Numbered from the stretch's first letter, positions 50,419-59,925 are shown. The stretch is 64,000 nt of DNA from Methylococcaceae bacterium (GCA_021647145.1 JAKIVF010000002.1:1-64000), one strand, 5' to 3'. The notes: generated by a model from the letters alone, not told the origin. A program made the numbers and translations.

Positions 50419-51936
50419 TTACCCTTCGCCCTCTTCATTTACGAACCATGGCTCGCGTGCTTTCATAATCAACTTCCCTGCACGCTCCTCATCCATTCCT
50501 AAAAATACCAAAATATCATCAACAGCCTGTTCTGCCAAATCTTCCATTGTTACTATTCCTTTTGCCGCCATTTCATGAGCTAACTCTTCATCCATTCCTT
50601 CCATTTCCAGGAGATCCTTAGCTGGCTCAGAGGTTTCAATCGCCTCTTCTGAAGTAATAGCATTAATTAACACAGCATCTTTTGCTCTACTCCTTAAAGC
50701 CTCTACCAGTTCTTCATCAAAGCCTTCAATTTCCATCATTTCCTCAATAGGAATATAAGCAATTTCTTCAACATTCGAGAAACCGACCTCAACCAATACA
50801 TCTGCAATTTCATCATCAACATCCAGTTGATCAATAAATTCCTGTTTGATTTTATTAATTTCCTCGTCGCTAGCTGCTTTTGCCTCACTTGCATCTAGAA
50901 CATTCAGCTCCCAACCTGTTAATTCTGTAGCCAGCCGAACATTCTGCCCGCCTCGCCCAATCGCCTGAGATAAATTGTCCGTTGCAACGGATACATCAAT
51001 ACTATGTTTATCCTCATCAAGTATTATTGATTCTATTTCCGCAGGAGACATCGCATTAATAACAAACTGTGCTTCATTGTCATTCCATAAAATAATATCT
51101 ACTCGCTCACCTGCCAACTCATTAGAAACCGCTTGAACTCTTGATCCTCTCATACCCACACAAGCACCAACAGGATCTAACCTTGGATCATTACTTCTTA
51201 CAGCAATTTTTGCTCTTGAACCAGGGTCTCTTGCTGCTGCCAAAATATCTATTAATCCCTCACCAACTTCTGGAACCTCAAGCTTAAATAAAGCAATCAA
51301 TAATTCTGAAGCAGATCGACTTACAAATAATTGTGGCCCTCGTATTTCTGAACGGACTTCTTTTAAGTAACCCCTTACTCTATCTCCAATTCTAATTGAT
51401 TCTCGTGGAATCATATCTTCCCGAGCGATATAAGCTTCAACATGCCCACCCAAATCAAGATATACACTACCTTTTTCCAAACGCTTTACCGTTCCTGTAA
51501 TTAGCTCACCGACTCTATCTTCGTAGGCCTCAACAACCTTTTTACGCTCCGCCTCTCTAATTTTTTGAATAATTACTTGCTTAGCTGTTTGAGCGGCTAT
51601 TCTACAAAACGTTACGGATTCAATTTCTTCTTCGACAAAATCTCCAACCTCAATATCTGGATCATCTATCTTCGCCACTTCTAATAAAGTTTGAGATTCT
51701 GGAAATTCAAGATCCCCATTAATCTCACTATTTTCGGCCATCACTTCCCAGCGACGATAAGTTATATACCCTCCAGTATTTCGATCAATTTCAACCCGGG
51801 CATTTATTTGGTTTTCATGTCGTTTTATGGCTGCAGCTGCTAACGCAGATTCTAATGCTTGAAAAACAATATCCTTTTCTATATCTTTTTCATTCGCAAA
51901 AACATCTGCTACCAATAAAATCTCTTTATTTTCCAT
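50419..51936 (-). CDS. nusA: transcription termination/antitermination protein NusA
   Basis: NusA binds RNA polymerase and affects pausing, termination and antitermination. The 505 residues include the N-terminal polymerase-binding domain, an S1 domain ([21 protein letters not shown]), KH1 and KH2 ([32 protein letters not shown]), and two C-terminal acidic repeats as in E. coli. It overlaps rimP by 11 bp. NusA is a likely feedback regulator of its own operon through the leader terminators upstream of rimP. Confidence 0.98.
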   Translation of the reverse strand: MENKEILLVADVFANEKDIEKDIVFQALESALAAAAIKRHENQINARVEIDRNTGGYITYRRWEVMAENSEINGDLEFPESQTLLEVAKIDDPDIEVGDFVEEEIESVTFCRIAAQTAKQVIIQKIREAERKKVVEAYEDRVGELITGTVKRLEKGSVYLDLGGHVEAYIAREDMIPRESIRIGDRVRGYLKEVRSEIRGPQLFVSRSASELLIALFKLEVPEVGEGLIDILAAARDPGSRAKIAVRSNDPRLDPVGACVGMRGSRVQAVSNELAGERVDIILWNDNEAQFVINAMSPAEIESIILDEDKHSIDVSVATDNLSQAIGRGGQNVRLATELTGWELNVLDASEAKAASDEEINKIKQEFIDQLDVDDEIADVLVEVGFSNVEEIAYIPIEEMMEIEGFDEELVEALRSRAKDAVLINAITSEEAIETSEPAKDLLEMEGMDEELAHEMAAKGIVTMEDLAEQAVDDILVFLGMDEERAGKLIMKAREPWFVNEEGEG

Positions 51937-52411
51937 TACGCCCTCCTTTCTTAATCAAATAATCAGGTACTAACCGAGCTTTGCTCATTGCCTGAAATGG
52001 AATTTCAATGAGTTGATCAGCCTGCAAAAGCAAAACAACATCTCCTTCAACACTTTCAATCGAACCCGTAATCTTTCTTTGTTTATTTATTGGTTTAAAT
52101 AAATTTACAGTCACAGTTTCACCAATATACTGTTCAAACTGGCTTAATTTAAAAAAAGGTCTATCTGCTCCAGGGGAAGAAACTTCTAATTCATAATTAT
52201 CAGAGATAGGATCTTCAACATCTAGCATACCGCTAATCTGATGACTTACTTTGGTGCAATCCTCAAGCAAAACACCTTCAGATGTATCTATATAAATTCT
52301 TAGCAGTCCATGTCTTGGGTGGGAATTATATTCAATACCCACACATTCATAGCCAAGACCTTCAACAATTGGTTCAATTAAATTAACCAAATGCTCAGGA
52401 GCCTGCTTCAT
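51926..52411 (-). CDS. rimP: ribosome maturation factor RimP
   Basis: RimP aids assembly of the 30S head with S12 and S19. The 161 residues show GYECVGIEY, LLRIYIDTSEGVLLEDC, and the family signature YELEVSSPGADRPF. It is the first gene of the operon, preceded by two intrinsic terminators and a strong promoter (52430-52640). Confidence 0.96.
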   Translation of the reverse strand: MKQAPEHLVNLIEPIVEGLGYECVGIEYNSHPRHGLLRIYIDTSEGVLLEDCTKVSHQISGMLDVEDPISDNYELEVSSPGADRPFFKLSQFEQYIGETVTVNLFKPINKQRKITGSIESVEGDVVLLLQADQLIEIPFQAMSKARLVPDYLIKKGGRNGK

Positions 52412-52432
52412 ATTGCCTCACTTTACTTATAC

Positions 52433-52459
52433 CCATAAAAAAAGAGCCATCGGCTCTTC
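52433..52459 (-). terminator. leader terminator 2 before rimP
   Basis: On the minus strand AAGAGCC-GAT-GGCTCTT is followed by an uninterrupted T-run and lies about 25 bp before the rimP start codon. A full terminator here, inside the leader of an essential operon, points to attenuation. Confidence 0.8.
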
Positions 52460-52501
52460 CATTAAAATCAATTGAACGACCACGTCCTCTCAGACCCAGA
52501 A

Positions 52502-52527
52502 AACAAAAAACCCCAAAAAGGGGCTTC
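52502..52527 (-). terminator. leader terminator 1 before rimP
   Basis: On the minus strand AAGCCCC-TTTTT-GGGGTT is followed by TTTTG. It lies between the promoter at 52607-52635 and leader terminator 2. The stem is short but GC-rich. Confidence 0.65.
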
Positions 52528-52606
52528 AATTTAAAATTGATAATTACAATTAACAAAAACTCTTACCACACGGGAGCTCATTGATTAATAAACCACCTAT
52601 ATGTGT

Positions 52607-52635
52607 ATTATACATTACCAATCCAGCAAGATCAA
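52607..52635 (-). promoter_or_regulatory. strong sigma-70 promoter of the rimP-nusA-infB operon
   Basis: On the minus strand TTGATC (52630-52635) and the consensus TATAAT (52607-52612) are separated by exactly 17 bp. Transcription would begin near 52600 and give a leader of about 190 nt containing both terminators. The region 52412-52739 holds no protein gene and no tRNA, in contrast to the metY or leucine tRNA found here in some relatives. Confidence 0.75.
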
Positions 52636-52648
52636 TACCCAGCCTTCT

Positions 52649-52701
52649 CCAATACAAAATGAGTCTGAAAACCACCCCATATTCCAATATAAAATGAGTC
52701 T
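52649..52701 (+). repeat. two direct 18-bp repeats
   Basis: CCAATACAAAATGAGTCT (52649-52666) and CCAATATAAAATGAGTCT (52684-52701) differ at one position and are 35 bp apart. They lie between the rimP promoter and the transposase remnants. They may be subterminal repeats of a decayed insertion element. Confidence 0.55.
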
Positions 52702-52739
52702 AAGCTGACAAAATCAGGGAATCTGTTCATGATGAAACA

Positions 52740-52832
52740 ATGAAAGCCATCATGAATATTAATGCATTAAAAAACACCGAAGAGTTACAAACTTTTTTAG
52801 ACGGAACCCAAGCCATTGTATTTAGTGCCTGA
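52740..52832 (+). pseudogene. N-terminal remnant of a transposase/integrase
   Basis: A 30-codon frame (MKAIMNINALKNTEELQTFL, then DGTQAIVFSA) ends at a TGA. The LDGTQA(I/V)xF pattern is the start of a DDE-integrase-type transposase that I recall from gammaproteobacterial IS elements. Everything after it is lost. The following 170 bp has protein-like short stretches but no open frame. Family assignment is from memory and weak. Confidence 0.4.
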
Positions 52833-53008
52833 ACGAAAAAGCAAAACCTGAATAAAATCTAAAAAAACATTCCCAGAATAAGCCGGTCAGACCACAATTC
52901 GGCAAACGTAGAAACAAAACGCACATCGCTCAGCCTAAAGAATGCCAGAATTCATTTTTTGGGCACAGCTCTCTAGCAGGCCGTTGCAGAACGTTCAACT
53001 TCCATCAA

Positions 53009-53948
53009 TCAGGCCGCTTGTTTTTGCTTTTCGAGTCTTCGCCTTTCTCTTTCTCGTATAATACAGCCAATCTTTTGAATATTTCGAGAGAGCACCGTCA
53101 ACGCTGCATAGCGTTCAAACCCGTCTATCCCATAATCAGGACACTTGTCTAAACCATGTACCAGCAATGCATTAATAGCTGACTCAACGGCTGAATGCTT
53201 TTTTTTGCCTGCATGAATCCCAGGGCATATTCCTGCATTTTATCTGTTTGAGATAATCTACCTTTCTTGGGGAGTACGACCTGTTTTAACTTTACTTTCA
53301 GTTGCTCCTGGTTTTCTTTACTATGAAAGCCTTTATCAAAACTGCAAGCATTGACCCCTGGGAATTGTGCTTGTGTGGCACTGATCATTTCAAGGGCTAT
53401 TTTGTCATCGGTTTCTTGTTACATGACGCGGTGATGCAAAATGAATCCATTGGTATCTTCCATAACGCACAGACGGATGCCTAGTTCGACAGGATCTCCG
53501 GCTTTACCTTTACTGATCCATTCTGTATGATGTTAAAAAGGGAAAAGAATTTTTCATTATGAGGAATCTTTTCACCTTCAATCACACGGTGTTTGATTTG
53601 CTCAATCTGACGTTCTGCATGGTGGCTAAAAACAGAAAAATCAGTCAACAGCGCGTCTGGAATTTTATGTGTGTTTTTCAACAATTCAACGGTGCGAGTC
53701 ACACGGTTCAGGTAAATCTGTGCCAGATCAATATAAGATTGCTGGGCTGCACGAATTTGTTTTTCCTTTGCTTGCTGTTTGCTTTCGTCTTTGGAGGTTG
53801 AGTGACGGAGCTTTTGAATTTTCCGATACAGTGTCTTAAACTGGCGCAGGTTATACTGATGTTGCCACCATTCTGGTAAAGCATAGTCTTGACTCCAATA
53901 CACACAGCCCCGAAGCCACTGACTGCAAAAGCAAAAACTCGTTTTTAA
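53009..53948 (-). pseudogene. decayed ISNCY-like transposase
   Basis: Fragments in different frames join into one transposase: YWSQDYALPEWWQHQY and a helical middle ending EKFFSLFN, then (frameshift near 53530) HTEWISKGKAGDPVELGIRL, a TAA stop at 53419-53421 replacing a Gln codon, SFDKGFHSKENQEQL and VVLPKKGRLS, then a frameshift in a T8 run at 53199-53206, and finally HSAVESAINALLVHGLDKCP to the TGA at 53009. The N-terminus is missing at about 53948. At least three lesions show it is dead. Naming as ISNCY-like is from pattern memory. Confidence 0.75.
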
Positions 53949-53952
53949 TCAG

Positions 53953-54342
53953 TTGCTCTTGTCCCGTTATATTATCGGGGTGAAGAATCTATCAAATAAA
54001 AATCAAAAGCTATTTGATGATATTTATGCCAAACCCCCAGACGCAAAACGTGAAATTGATGGTTTAGCGGATGAAATAGCAAGTAGTGTAAACGGTAAAG
54101 TAACAAAGGCCCCTATTAAACCCAAAGACCGAGCTATCGAAAAAATCATTAATGATAATGCGGGGTTAACTGGAGAAATTCAAGTCAATACACCAGAAAT
54201 GATATATGCAAAGGAACCTGAATCTATGGCGAGAGTTCTTATAGGTGATGATGCTTATAATGCTATTTCATCCAAAACGAATGTTCCTGAAGGACAAGGA
54301 CATAAGTTTTATGTGCAATGGCGGCAACTTCCAGATAAATAG
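53953..54342 (+). pseudogene. possible C-terminal remnant of a polymorphic toxin
   Basis: This 129-codon frame has only TTG (53953) or GTG (53980) starts and begins where the transposase remnant ends, so it is probably the tail of a longer gene cut by the insertion. The protein contains KPKDRAIEKIINDNAG, which resembles the start of RelA/SpoT-fold or phage-type effector domains, and ends GQGHKFYVQWRQLPDK, like the C-termini of several secreted effectors. No complete catalytic site is visible. The genes after it look like a partner or immunity set. Confidence 0.4.
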
Positions 54343-54408
54343 TCAAGAGGCAAAATCTATCGCCTCACAAAGTAAAGCCTATTATGACTCTATATAGATG
54401 GAGTTCTT

Positions 54409-54648
54409 ATGCCAATTAATAAAGGTGAAAGATTTGATCATGAAGATATTTATATTGATTATAATTTTGAAAAGGTTATGCTTAGATGGGATCATTTAAA
54501 AAGAAAAAGATATAAAAAGTTTTATGGGGAGTCAGAGGGAAATGAACTTGTTCCTCATAACAATCGCTTGTATAACGACGCTCTTTTATATGGCGATGAA
54601 ATTACTTTAGAAGAATATATGAAAGGAAAAGAACTTGCGGATAGATGA
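54409..54648 (+). CDS. small hypothetical protein between toxin tail and HD protein
   Basis: This 79-residue charged protein (starts MPINKGERFDHEDIYIDYNF) is rich in Lys, Asp, Glu and Tyr, with no cysteine and no membrane segment. A GGAG sequence lies 5 nt before the ATG. It overlaps the HD-domain gene by 14 bp, so the two are coupled. I do not recognise a family. Its position after a toxin-like tail suggests a possible immunity protein, which is inference only. Confidence 0.5.
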   Translation: MPINKGERFDHEDIYIDYNFEKVMLRWDHLKRKRYKKFYGESEGNELVPHNNRLYNDALLYGDEITLEEYMKGKELADR

Positions 54649-55075
54649 CCTTGATAAAGCAATTAAATTAGCTTGCGAATTCCACTCAGGTCAAGAGGAT
54701 AAAGCTGGTAAGCCATATATCCTCCACCCATTAAGGCTGATGCTAAAGTTTCAAAAGAAACAGGAACAAGTTGTAGCTGTACTTCATGATGTTGTTGAGG
54801 ACTGTGATGTAACACTTGAAGACTTGGCTAATAAGGGTTTTTCAGAATTAGTTATTGATGCTCTTGATTGTTTATCAAAACGAGAAAATGAAGCTTATGA
54901 AGCATTTATTAAACGAATTTTTCCTAATGAGCTTGCAAGAAAAATAAAAATCGAAGATATAAAAGATAATTTAGATTTGACACGAATTGAATCAATTAAT
55001 AACGAAGACTTAAAAAGAGCAATGAAATACCATAAAGCTCTCAGAAAATTAACACGTAAGCCGGATGAACGATAG
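54635..55075 (+). CDS. RelA/SpoT-type HD-domain phosphohydrolase
   Basis: This 146-residue protein consists of the hydrolase half of RelA/SpoT enzymes. Visible ligands are H17 (EFHSGQEDKAG), H32 (YILHPLRL), the HD pair in VLHDVVEDC and the D-x3-N of KIEDIKDNLDL, matching the D-x2-x-N motif of SpoT. No synthetase domain is present, so it may be a small alarmone hydrolase. The probable start is TTG at 54635, preceded by AAAGGAAAA and overlapping the previous gene. Such hydrolases neutralise alarmone-type toxins in some toxin-antitoxin pairs, so an antitoxin or immunity role is possible. Confidence 0.72.
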   Translation: MRIDDLDKAIKLACEFHSGQEDKAGKPYILHPLRLMLKFQKKQEQVVAVLHDVVEDCDVTLEDLANKGFSELVIDALDCLSKRENEAYEAFIKRIFPNELARKIKIEDIKDNLDLTRIESINNEDLKRAMKYHKALRKLTRKPDER

Positions 55076-55087
55076 CGTTATCCGGCA

Positions 55088-55261
55088 TTATCTTTCAATA
55101 TCCTCAGCTTTAAAGTCTTGTCTTTTATGGATAACAGCCAAGACAAAAATATCAGAGGGTTCAATTTCATAGCGAAATTCATACCAAACAGTAAAATCGG
55201 GCTTGTCCAACAAACGGTTCAGATTGTGGCTCGCTTCGCGATCACAATCTAACCTTAATCG
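55088..55261 (-). pseudogene. C-terminal fragment of a RelE/ParE-type toxin
   Basis: An open frame reads LDKPDFTVWYEFRYEIEP, then SDIFVLAVIHKRQDF and a stop. This is the C-terminal half of a RelE/ParE toxin (compare the VLxVxHxRRD ending). The N-terminal half is absent: upstream the frame runs into a hairpin element (55221-55250) and a stop. No antitoxin gene is adjacent, so it is presumably non-functional. Confidence 0.5.
55221..55250. repeat. REP-like hairpin
   Basis: AGATTGTG-gc-TCGC-TTC-GCGA-t-CACAATCT forms a 12-bp stem with a bulge. It is locally GC-rich in AT-rich DNA and sits exactly where the ParE-like fragment loses similarity to its family. It may be a repetitive extragenic palindrome. 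Confidence 0.45.
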
Positions 55262-55283
55262 TTATCTTTTACCTATAATTTCA

Positions 55284-55671
55284 TTAAACAAGTGTCCATG
55301 GCTCTATCGTACCTTTGTTTTCAAAGTAATCAATAAATTTATCTGCATTTTTTACTGATATTAACTTTAAGTATATTATGCAATCAAGATAAACATGGAC
55401 AAAACAGCGCTTACTCTTACCTCTTATAACCTGGAATTTTTTCATGAGCATTAAGATCATTTAACCACGACAACTCTTTAATTTCATTCTTAATATTCTC
55501 ACTTTCAATTTTTTGAATATAGCGATTATTGATGTTGCCATTTTACATATCAACAATATTAATACTATTAGTTGAATAAATATTGTCCTCATCTACAGAT
55601 AGTGCTTCTTTTAAAGCTAATTCCACTTCTTTGCTCCACTCTTCTATTGTTGATATTTTTTCTACTTTCAT
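55284..55671 (-). pseudogene. decayed small gene of unknown function
   Basis: From the ATG at 55671 the frame reads KVEKISTIEEWSKEVELALK and onward, is interrupted by TAA at 55543-55545, continues in frame to about 55425 (ending KIPGYKR), then continues after a frameshift as FVHVYLDCIIYLKLISVKNA and ends EPWTLV. The pieces together would give a protein of about 128 residues. It looks like an immunity-type or hypothetical small protein with two lesions. No family is recognised. Confidence 0.4.
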
Positions 55672-55787
55672 AGTATTTTCAAATTAGAGCATGCCGCACC
55701 GACGACACTATAATCGATTGATTTATTTATAATTTATTCTCAACACATAGTCTCCTCTATATTTTCTATAGAATTTTAGCGATGCAC

Positions 55788-55916
55788 TTATTTTCTGAAT
55801 ACGAGTTTCACAATGCTTTGAAAAAATCTTAGCCTTACTACATTATGTGTTACGGAATCAATAGCTGGTGCTAGAAACCGTGTTCCAACTAATTTTTTAG
55901 GTTCATATTTATATAC
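55788..55916 (-). pseudogene. short orphan coding fragment after pilY1
   Basis: A 42-codon stretch without a start codon reads VYKYEPKKLVGTRFLAPA, then IDSVTHNVVRLRFFQSIV, and stops. It lies 14 bp past the pilY1 stop codon. The composition is protein-like but no family is recognised. It may be another toxin remnant. Confidence 0.3.
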
Positions 55917-55929
55917 TTATTCAGACCTA

Positions 55930-58900
55930 TTAAAACTGCAACCAAGTTTGTCTACCTCGAGTTCTATCAGCTTTTTCATCGATAATAGTAAACCCCCCCG
56001 ATTTGTTTGAAGAATATTTAGTATCCCGGTCATCATCTGTTGTTTCTATAACGACAGGAATCTGACCCGTTCCTCCATCTATCTTTCTACCTGGACTAAC
56101 TCGTTTTTCATCATCGTCATCAACATCACCGTCCTCATCAGTATCAAAAAGTTTATCTCTTTCATCAAAGCTTTGATCTCCATTAATATCGAAAGGTGAC
56201 TCAGCCAATGGCCCGCCTGTTAAGGCATTCATTTCCATTAGCCAACTTATACTGCCATTTCCAGATGTTTCACAAGGATCAGGGTTGGGTATAAATGTAA
56301 CAAAAACAATTCGTCCATTCATTAAGATAGAAGTAGAAATAACACGCTCGCCTATGCTACTACTAGAGTTTGGGGGTAACAAATCTAAATACCACCCATA
56401 TTTAGGTGAAATTGAATCATCATAATCGACCGCCTCATCAGAAGTTAAACGATAATCAAGTCCATTGTGTGTTAGTTCTTTCTCAATTATTTGAGCTTGG
56501 AGCTGATCTCGCCCTGTCACCAAAGTAGTAATATCAGTAGATGAGTGGTTGTCTCTAATAGCATAATAAGTTTGTGTTTGAGTAGACCCACCAATAACAT
56601 TATCTCCTGTTTCAAAAAACTTACCCGTTCCAAAATAAACCATTAGCCCCCCATCAGGATGATCTCCTACTTGAGGTTTTGCAAAAATAGGTTGTGAATT
56701 GACACAAGGGTCTTCGTTGCAAGCCCTAAACAGAGGTTCAGGTGCAAGAGAAGTTCCAAATGGAATATCCCAGTTGCTTGAATTTCCATCACTAATATCA
56801 AACTTCCATAGATGACCTTGTAAATCCCCTGCATAAACGACATCAGCAATTCGATCACCATCAGAATCAATTGCAATTGGGGTTGAGAGCCCATTTGGAC
56901 TACCTGAACTACCCTTTTTTGTATCAAATTTCTTAATTACGGATCCAGTTTGAATATCGACAATAAATAACATTGCACGATCTGACGAACTTTCATACCC
57001 GTTACCAAAAATAGCGGCCCAACGTCCATTGTTCAACCTGACAATTGAAGGCTGACCTAATATGTACCCAATATCCGAATCATCAGCATTAGAAAGCTCC
57101 CATAGCACTTTGCTTCCATCAAAGCCACTTTCAACGAAATCACCGGGGTCTGTCACATCCAAGGCAAATAAAGCCTTATTGCCGGCTCCAAGCGTACTTA
57201 CTAATACAGATTTCCAAATACCGGAGCCAAAATAAGCATCTGCCACTCGAGGAGATCCATCTACGAAATAATTATGAGTATAAAGAGGGTCAGCCAAGTC
57301 TTTTAGCTGTCCCATAATCGCATTGGGAATATATGCAAATTTTTCTCTTCCTGTCAGAGCATTAAAGCCATGCAGCATACCATCATTTGCTCCCACATAT
57401 AACATAGGTGTTCTTGACAGTCCGGAATGAAAAGTGGCATAAGAAGATCCTTCTGTTCCTGTTAATTCATCGTAGCCAAAATATTCATAACTCACATAAG
57501 CAGGGCTTGAATTAACAATATCACCCAAATGAGCATGGCTTTCACTATCGCCAAAATGAGTTCTATTTCTAAATTTTCCCGACTCTTGTTTTTCCCAATA
57601 ACGCTTACCTCGAATATATTGCAACATTTTTTGTCTATTACTAATACCTGTAGAGATGCCTAAGCCAGGTCTAGGTCCCAACAGTGGTTTTTGAGTACTA
57701 TTCAAGGTACCCCAACGGAACCTTACTCCCTTATTTCCCGTTGCAGCTGGATTATAAGTAAAAATATTTCTAGCACTCCATCCTGGCATTTGCTCTGATG
57801 CTTTCCAGACTGGGGATGAGTTTACGATACCCGTAGCTGTATCAATTGAATAAGACCAAAGATCCCCATCCCAGTTTTCATTATTAAAACGAGCCTGGTA
57901 CAAGCGGGTAGATGAGCTTAACGATGTTGAATTTGAATTAAGCGCAGTAACAGATGAATCTGTAACTTCAATCTGGTCAAAAGCACTTCTCAAAGCATTA
58001 ACCATCTTATCGGGTCGATTTGCCAAGACATAGTTATCAGGCTCACCATCACCGTCAGCATCCCATTCATCGGTCGTTGCCCCAGGAGTTCCATCATTTG
58101 GATCACCATCACCATTCGCATCAACAAAACCACCATATTTGCCTGTTAACCACAACATATTTACTGATCCTGTGGGTGGATTTGCATTATATTCCTGAGT
58201 ATCAATCATAAAGGTACTTACTGTTTGCTTACCTGTAAAATCAGAACGTAAGTCCTGAGTATTCGCGTAATAGGCAAGACCAGCAATATAATAACTATTC
58301 TGTCGTCCGGGCCACTCCCCATACCATGTTTCCCCAACACCCCAATTTACAGCACCAGGAACTGTACCCAATATCTCACCTAAGCCTGACCCTACTAACG
58401 ATTTTGTCTTATTGGTATTATATAAATCACAATTTGCTGCTGTACAATCTACTTCTATTGAAGAAGTCAAGCCTTCGAGCGTCCCAACCATATTGGTTAG
58501 TGTGGTCACGTTTATACTAGTATCAGAGTTAGAGGGTTCACCATAATCATCTCCAGCTAACGTCAGTGCAGGGGAACCAAAAGTGGATGAAGTAAAGGTA
58601 GTTCCTGGTAATTTTTTATCTAACCACGGAAAAGCATCATTAATCGCAACAATATAGTTCTTTTGACAACTATACTGAATAGGGTCGTCCCAATTAGTAA
58701 TAACAGGAAAACCACCATTTTCCCCTGCGGCTAAACTACTAGAATATTCAGGGGTCGGGCTTAAATTTTTGTAATAACGAATAGTTTCATAAAACAATTC
58801 ACTTACGGGGTCATACCCTTTATAGCCCGGATTACTAAATTTATTAATAAAGTTAATCACCCCTGACTGGGAAACACCACTGGCAGTAGCATCAGCTGAG

Positions 58901-59904
58901 TTTGGATTAACCACCAAAGTACCATCTTCATTGATTTCTTTTTCTGAGTTGACTTCTTTACCCCCTGAGCCATCCGGCTTTAGTATACCAGTATATTTCA
59001 TGTTAGCTCGCAACACACCTCCATCTCGTGACTGATCACTATTAAACAAATAACTGGTAATCGCAAAACGCATATCATTGGATTTTTCTTGAATCAGCCC
59101 TTCAGGTTTAAAATTACCGTCACCATATGAAATACAGTTTTCTTCTAAACTGGCACCTTCATTACCTGATATAACCGTTGGATCGCAGACTTTAACTTTT
59201 AAATTATAACTATTTGTAGGACTTGAATTACTTCCTGTTTTGGAAGTTCCAAATTGCACTCCAAAAGAGGTATTGTAAATATAATAATCGGCTCCGCTAA
59301 AAGGAGTCACACTACTTGGATTGACATTAACCGATGTAGCAACTCTTTTATAAGGAAACCAACTATTACTATCCTGTTTTCGTGCGCGCCTTATAATGGT
59401 TTCATCAGTCAGGTCAACTACTCTGTTTCCTCCGGTCATTGACACTATAAACATATCAATTGCGGTCATTGTTGCCCAATTCATAAAATTTCCACTGAAT
59501 TTTCCAGCCCCTTGACACGAATGATCTGATTGCGCAGCTGAAGAAGGGTAAAAATAACCTGATGTCGGGTTGTTTGTGGAGCTGTCAGACCCATGATTAG
59601 ACGTGTTGTATTGGTAACATTTTTTTGGATCAAAATAGCCTATATACTCTTCAGTTGAAAAATAACAGGTACCAAGATCCCCACTAGGCCTTCCAGCACA
59701 GTTTGTTCCATTTTCCAATTCCCCAGCTTGATCATTATATGCAGCACCGCCCATAGGAACTTCTACTGACATATTAAGTAAAACATTCGGGTTAACAGCG
59801 GCAGTTAAATGTAAGGGTGTTTGAGAAATACCTGCATAACTCAGACTAAAGATGAGCAAGCTAGTTGAGAAAATGATAAATAATTTCTGTAAGACTTGTG
59901 ACAT
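55930..59904 (-). CDS. pilY1: type IV pilus-associated adhesin PilY1
   Basis: PilY1 is a large secreted or pilus-tip protein that supports pilus assembly, adhesion and surface sensing. The 1324 residues begin with a signal peptide (about 1-24). The N-terminal half is Ser/Thr/Gly/Asn-rich. The C-terminal half (from about residue 800) is the PilY1 beta-propeller: YVSYEYFGYDE, MLYVGANDGMLHGFNALTG, YFVDGSPRVADAYFG, DRIADVVYAGDLQGHLWKFD. Asp-rich stretches (DANGDGDPNDG, DTDEDGDVDDDDE) look like calcium sites. It is the last gene of the fimT-pilVWXY1 operon. Confidence 0.95.
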   Translation of the reverse strand: MSQVLQKLFIIFSTSLLIFSLSYAGISQTPLHLTAAVNPNVLLNMSVEVPMGGAAYNDQAGELENGTNCAGRPSGDLGTCYFSTEEYIGYFDPKKCYQYNTSNHGSDSSTNNPTSGYFYPSSAAQSDHSCQGAGKFSGNFMNWATMTAIDMFIVSMTGGNRVVDLTDETIIRRARKQDSNSWFPYKRVATSVNVNPSSVTPFSGADYYIYNTSFGVQFGTSKTGSNSSPTNSYNLKVKVCDPTVISGNEGASLEENCISYGDGNFKPEGLIQEKSNDMRFAITSYLFNSDQSRDGGVLRANMKYTGILKPDGSGGKEVNSEKEINEDGTLVVNPNSADATASGVSQSGVINFINKFSNPGYKGYDPVSELFYETIRYYKNLSPTPEYSSSLAAGENGGFPVITNWDDPIQYSCQKNYIVAINDAFPWLDKKLPGTTFTSSTFGSPALTLAGDDYGEPSNSDTSINVTTLTNMVGTLEGLTSSIEVDCTAANCDLYNTNKTKSLVGSGLGEILGTVPGAVNWGVGETWYGEWPGRQNSYYIAGLAYYANTQDLRSDFTGKQTVSTFMIDTQEYNANPPTGSVNMLWLTGKYGGFVDANGDGDPNDGTPGATTDEWDADGDGEPDNYVLANRPDKMVNALRSAFDQIEVTDSSVTALNSNSTSLSSSTRLYQARFNNENWDGDLWSYSIDTATGIVNSSPVWKASEQMPGWSARNIFTYNPAATGNKGVRFRWGTLNSTQKPLLGPRPGLGISTGISNRQKMLQYIRGKRYWEKQESGKFRNRTHFGDSESHAHLGDIVNSSPAYVSYEYFGYDELTGTEGSSYATFHSGLSRTPMLYVGANDGMLHGFNALTGREKFAYIPNAIMGQLKDLADPLYTHNYFVDGSPRVADAYFGSGIWKSVLVSTLGAGNKALFALDVTDPGDFVESGFDGSKVLWELSNADDSDIGYILGQPSIVRLNNGRWAAIFGNGYESSSDRAMLFIVDIQTGSVIKKFDTKKGSSGSPNGLSTPIAIDSDGDRIADVVYAGDLQGHLWKFDISDGNSSNWDIPFGTSLAPEPLFRACNEDPCVNSQPIFAKPQVGDHPDGGLMVYFGTGKFFETGDNVIGGSTQTQTYYAIRDNHSSTDITTLVTGRDQLQAQIIEKELTHNGLDYRLTSDEAVDYDDSISPKYGWYLDLLPPNSSSSIGERVISTSILMNGRIVFVTFIPNPDPCETSGNGSISWLMEMNALTGGPLAESPFDINGDQSFDERDKLFDTDEDGDVDDDDEKRVSPGRKIDGGTGQIPVVIETTDDDRDTKYSSNKSGGFTIIDEKADRTRGRQTWLQF

Positions 59905-59925
59905 ACTTTCACCAAATATTAATAA

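Noticed and set aside
52412..52739. Possible tRNA gene upstream of rimP
   Set aside because: No T-loop consensus (GTTCGAATC-like) or acceptor pairing was found; the hairpins there are terminators.
58020..58211. His-rich plus-strand frame
   Set aside because: It is antisense to an Asp/Gly-rich stretch of pilY1, which generates His codons by complementarity.
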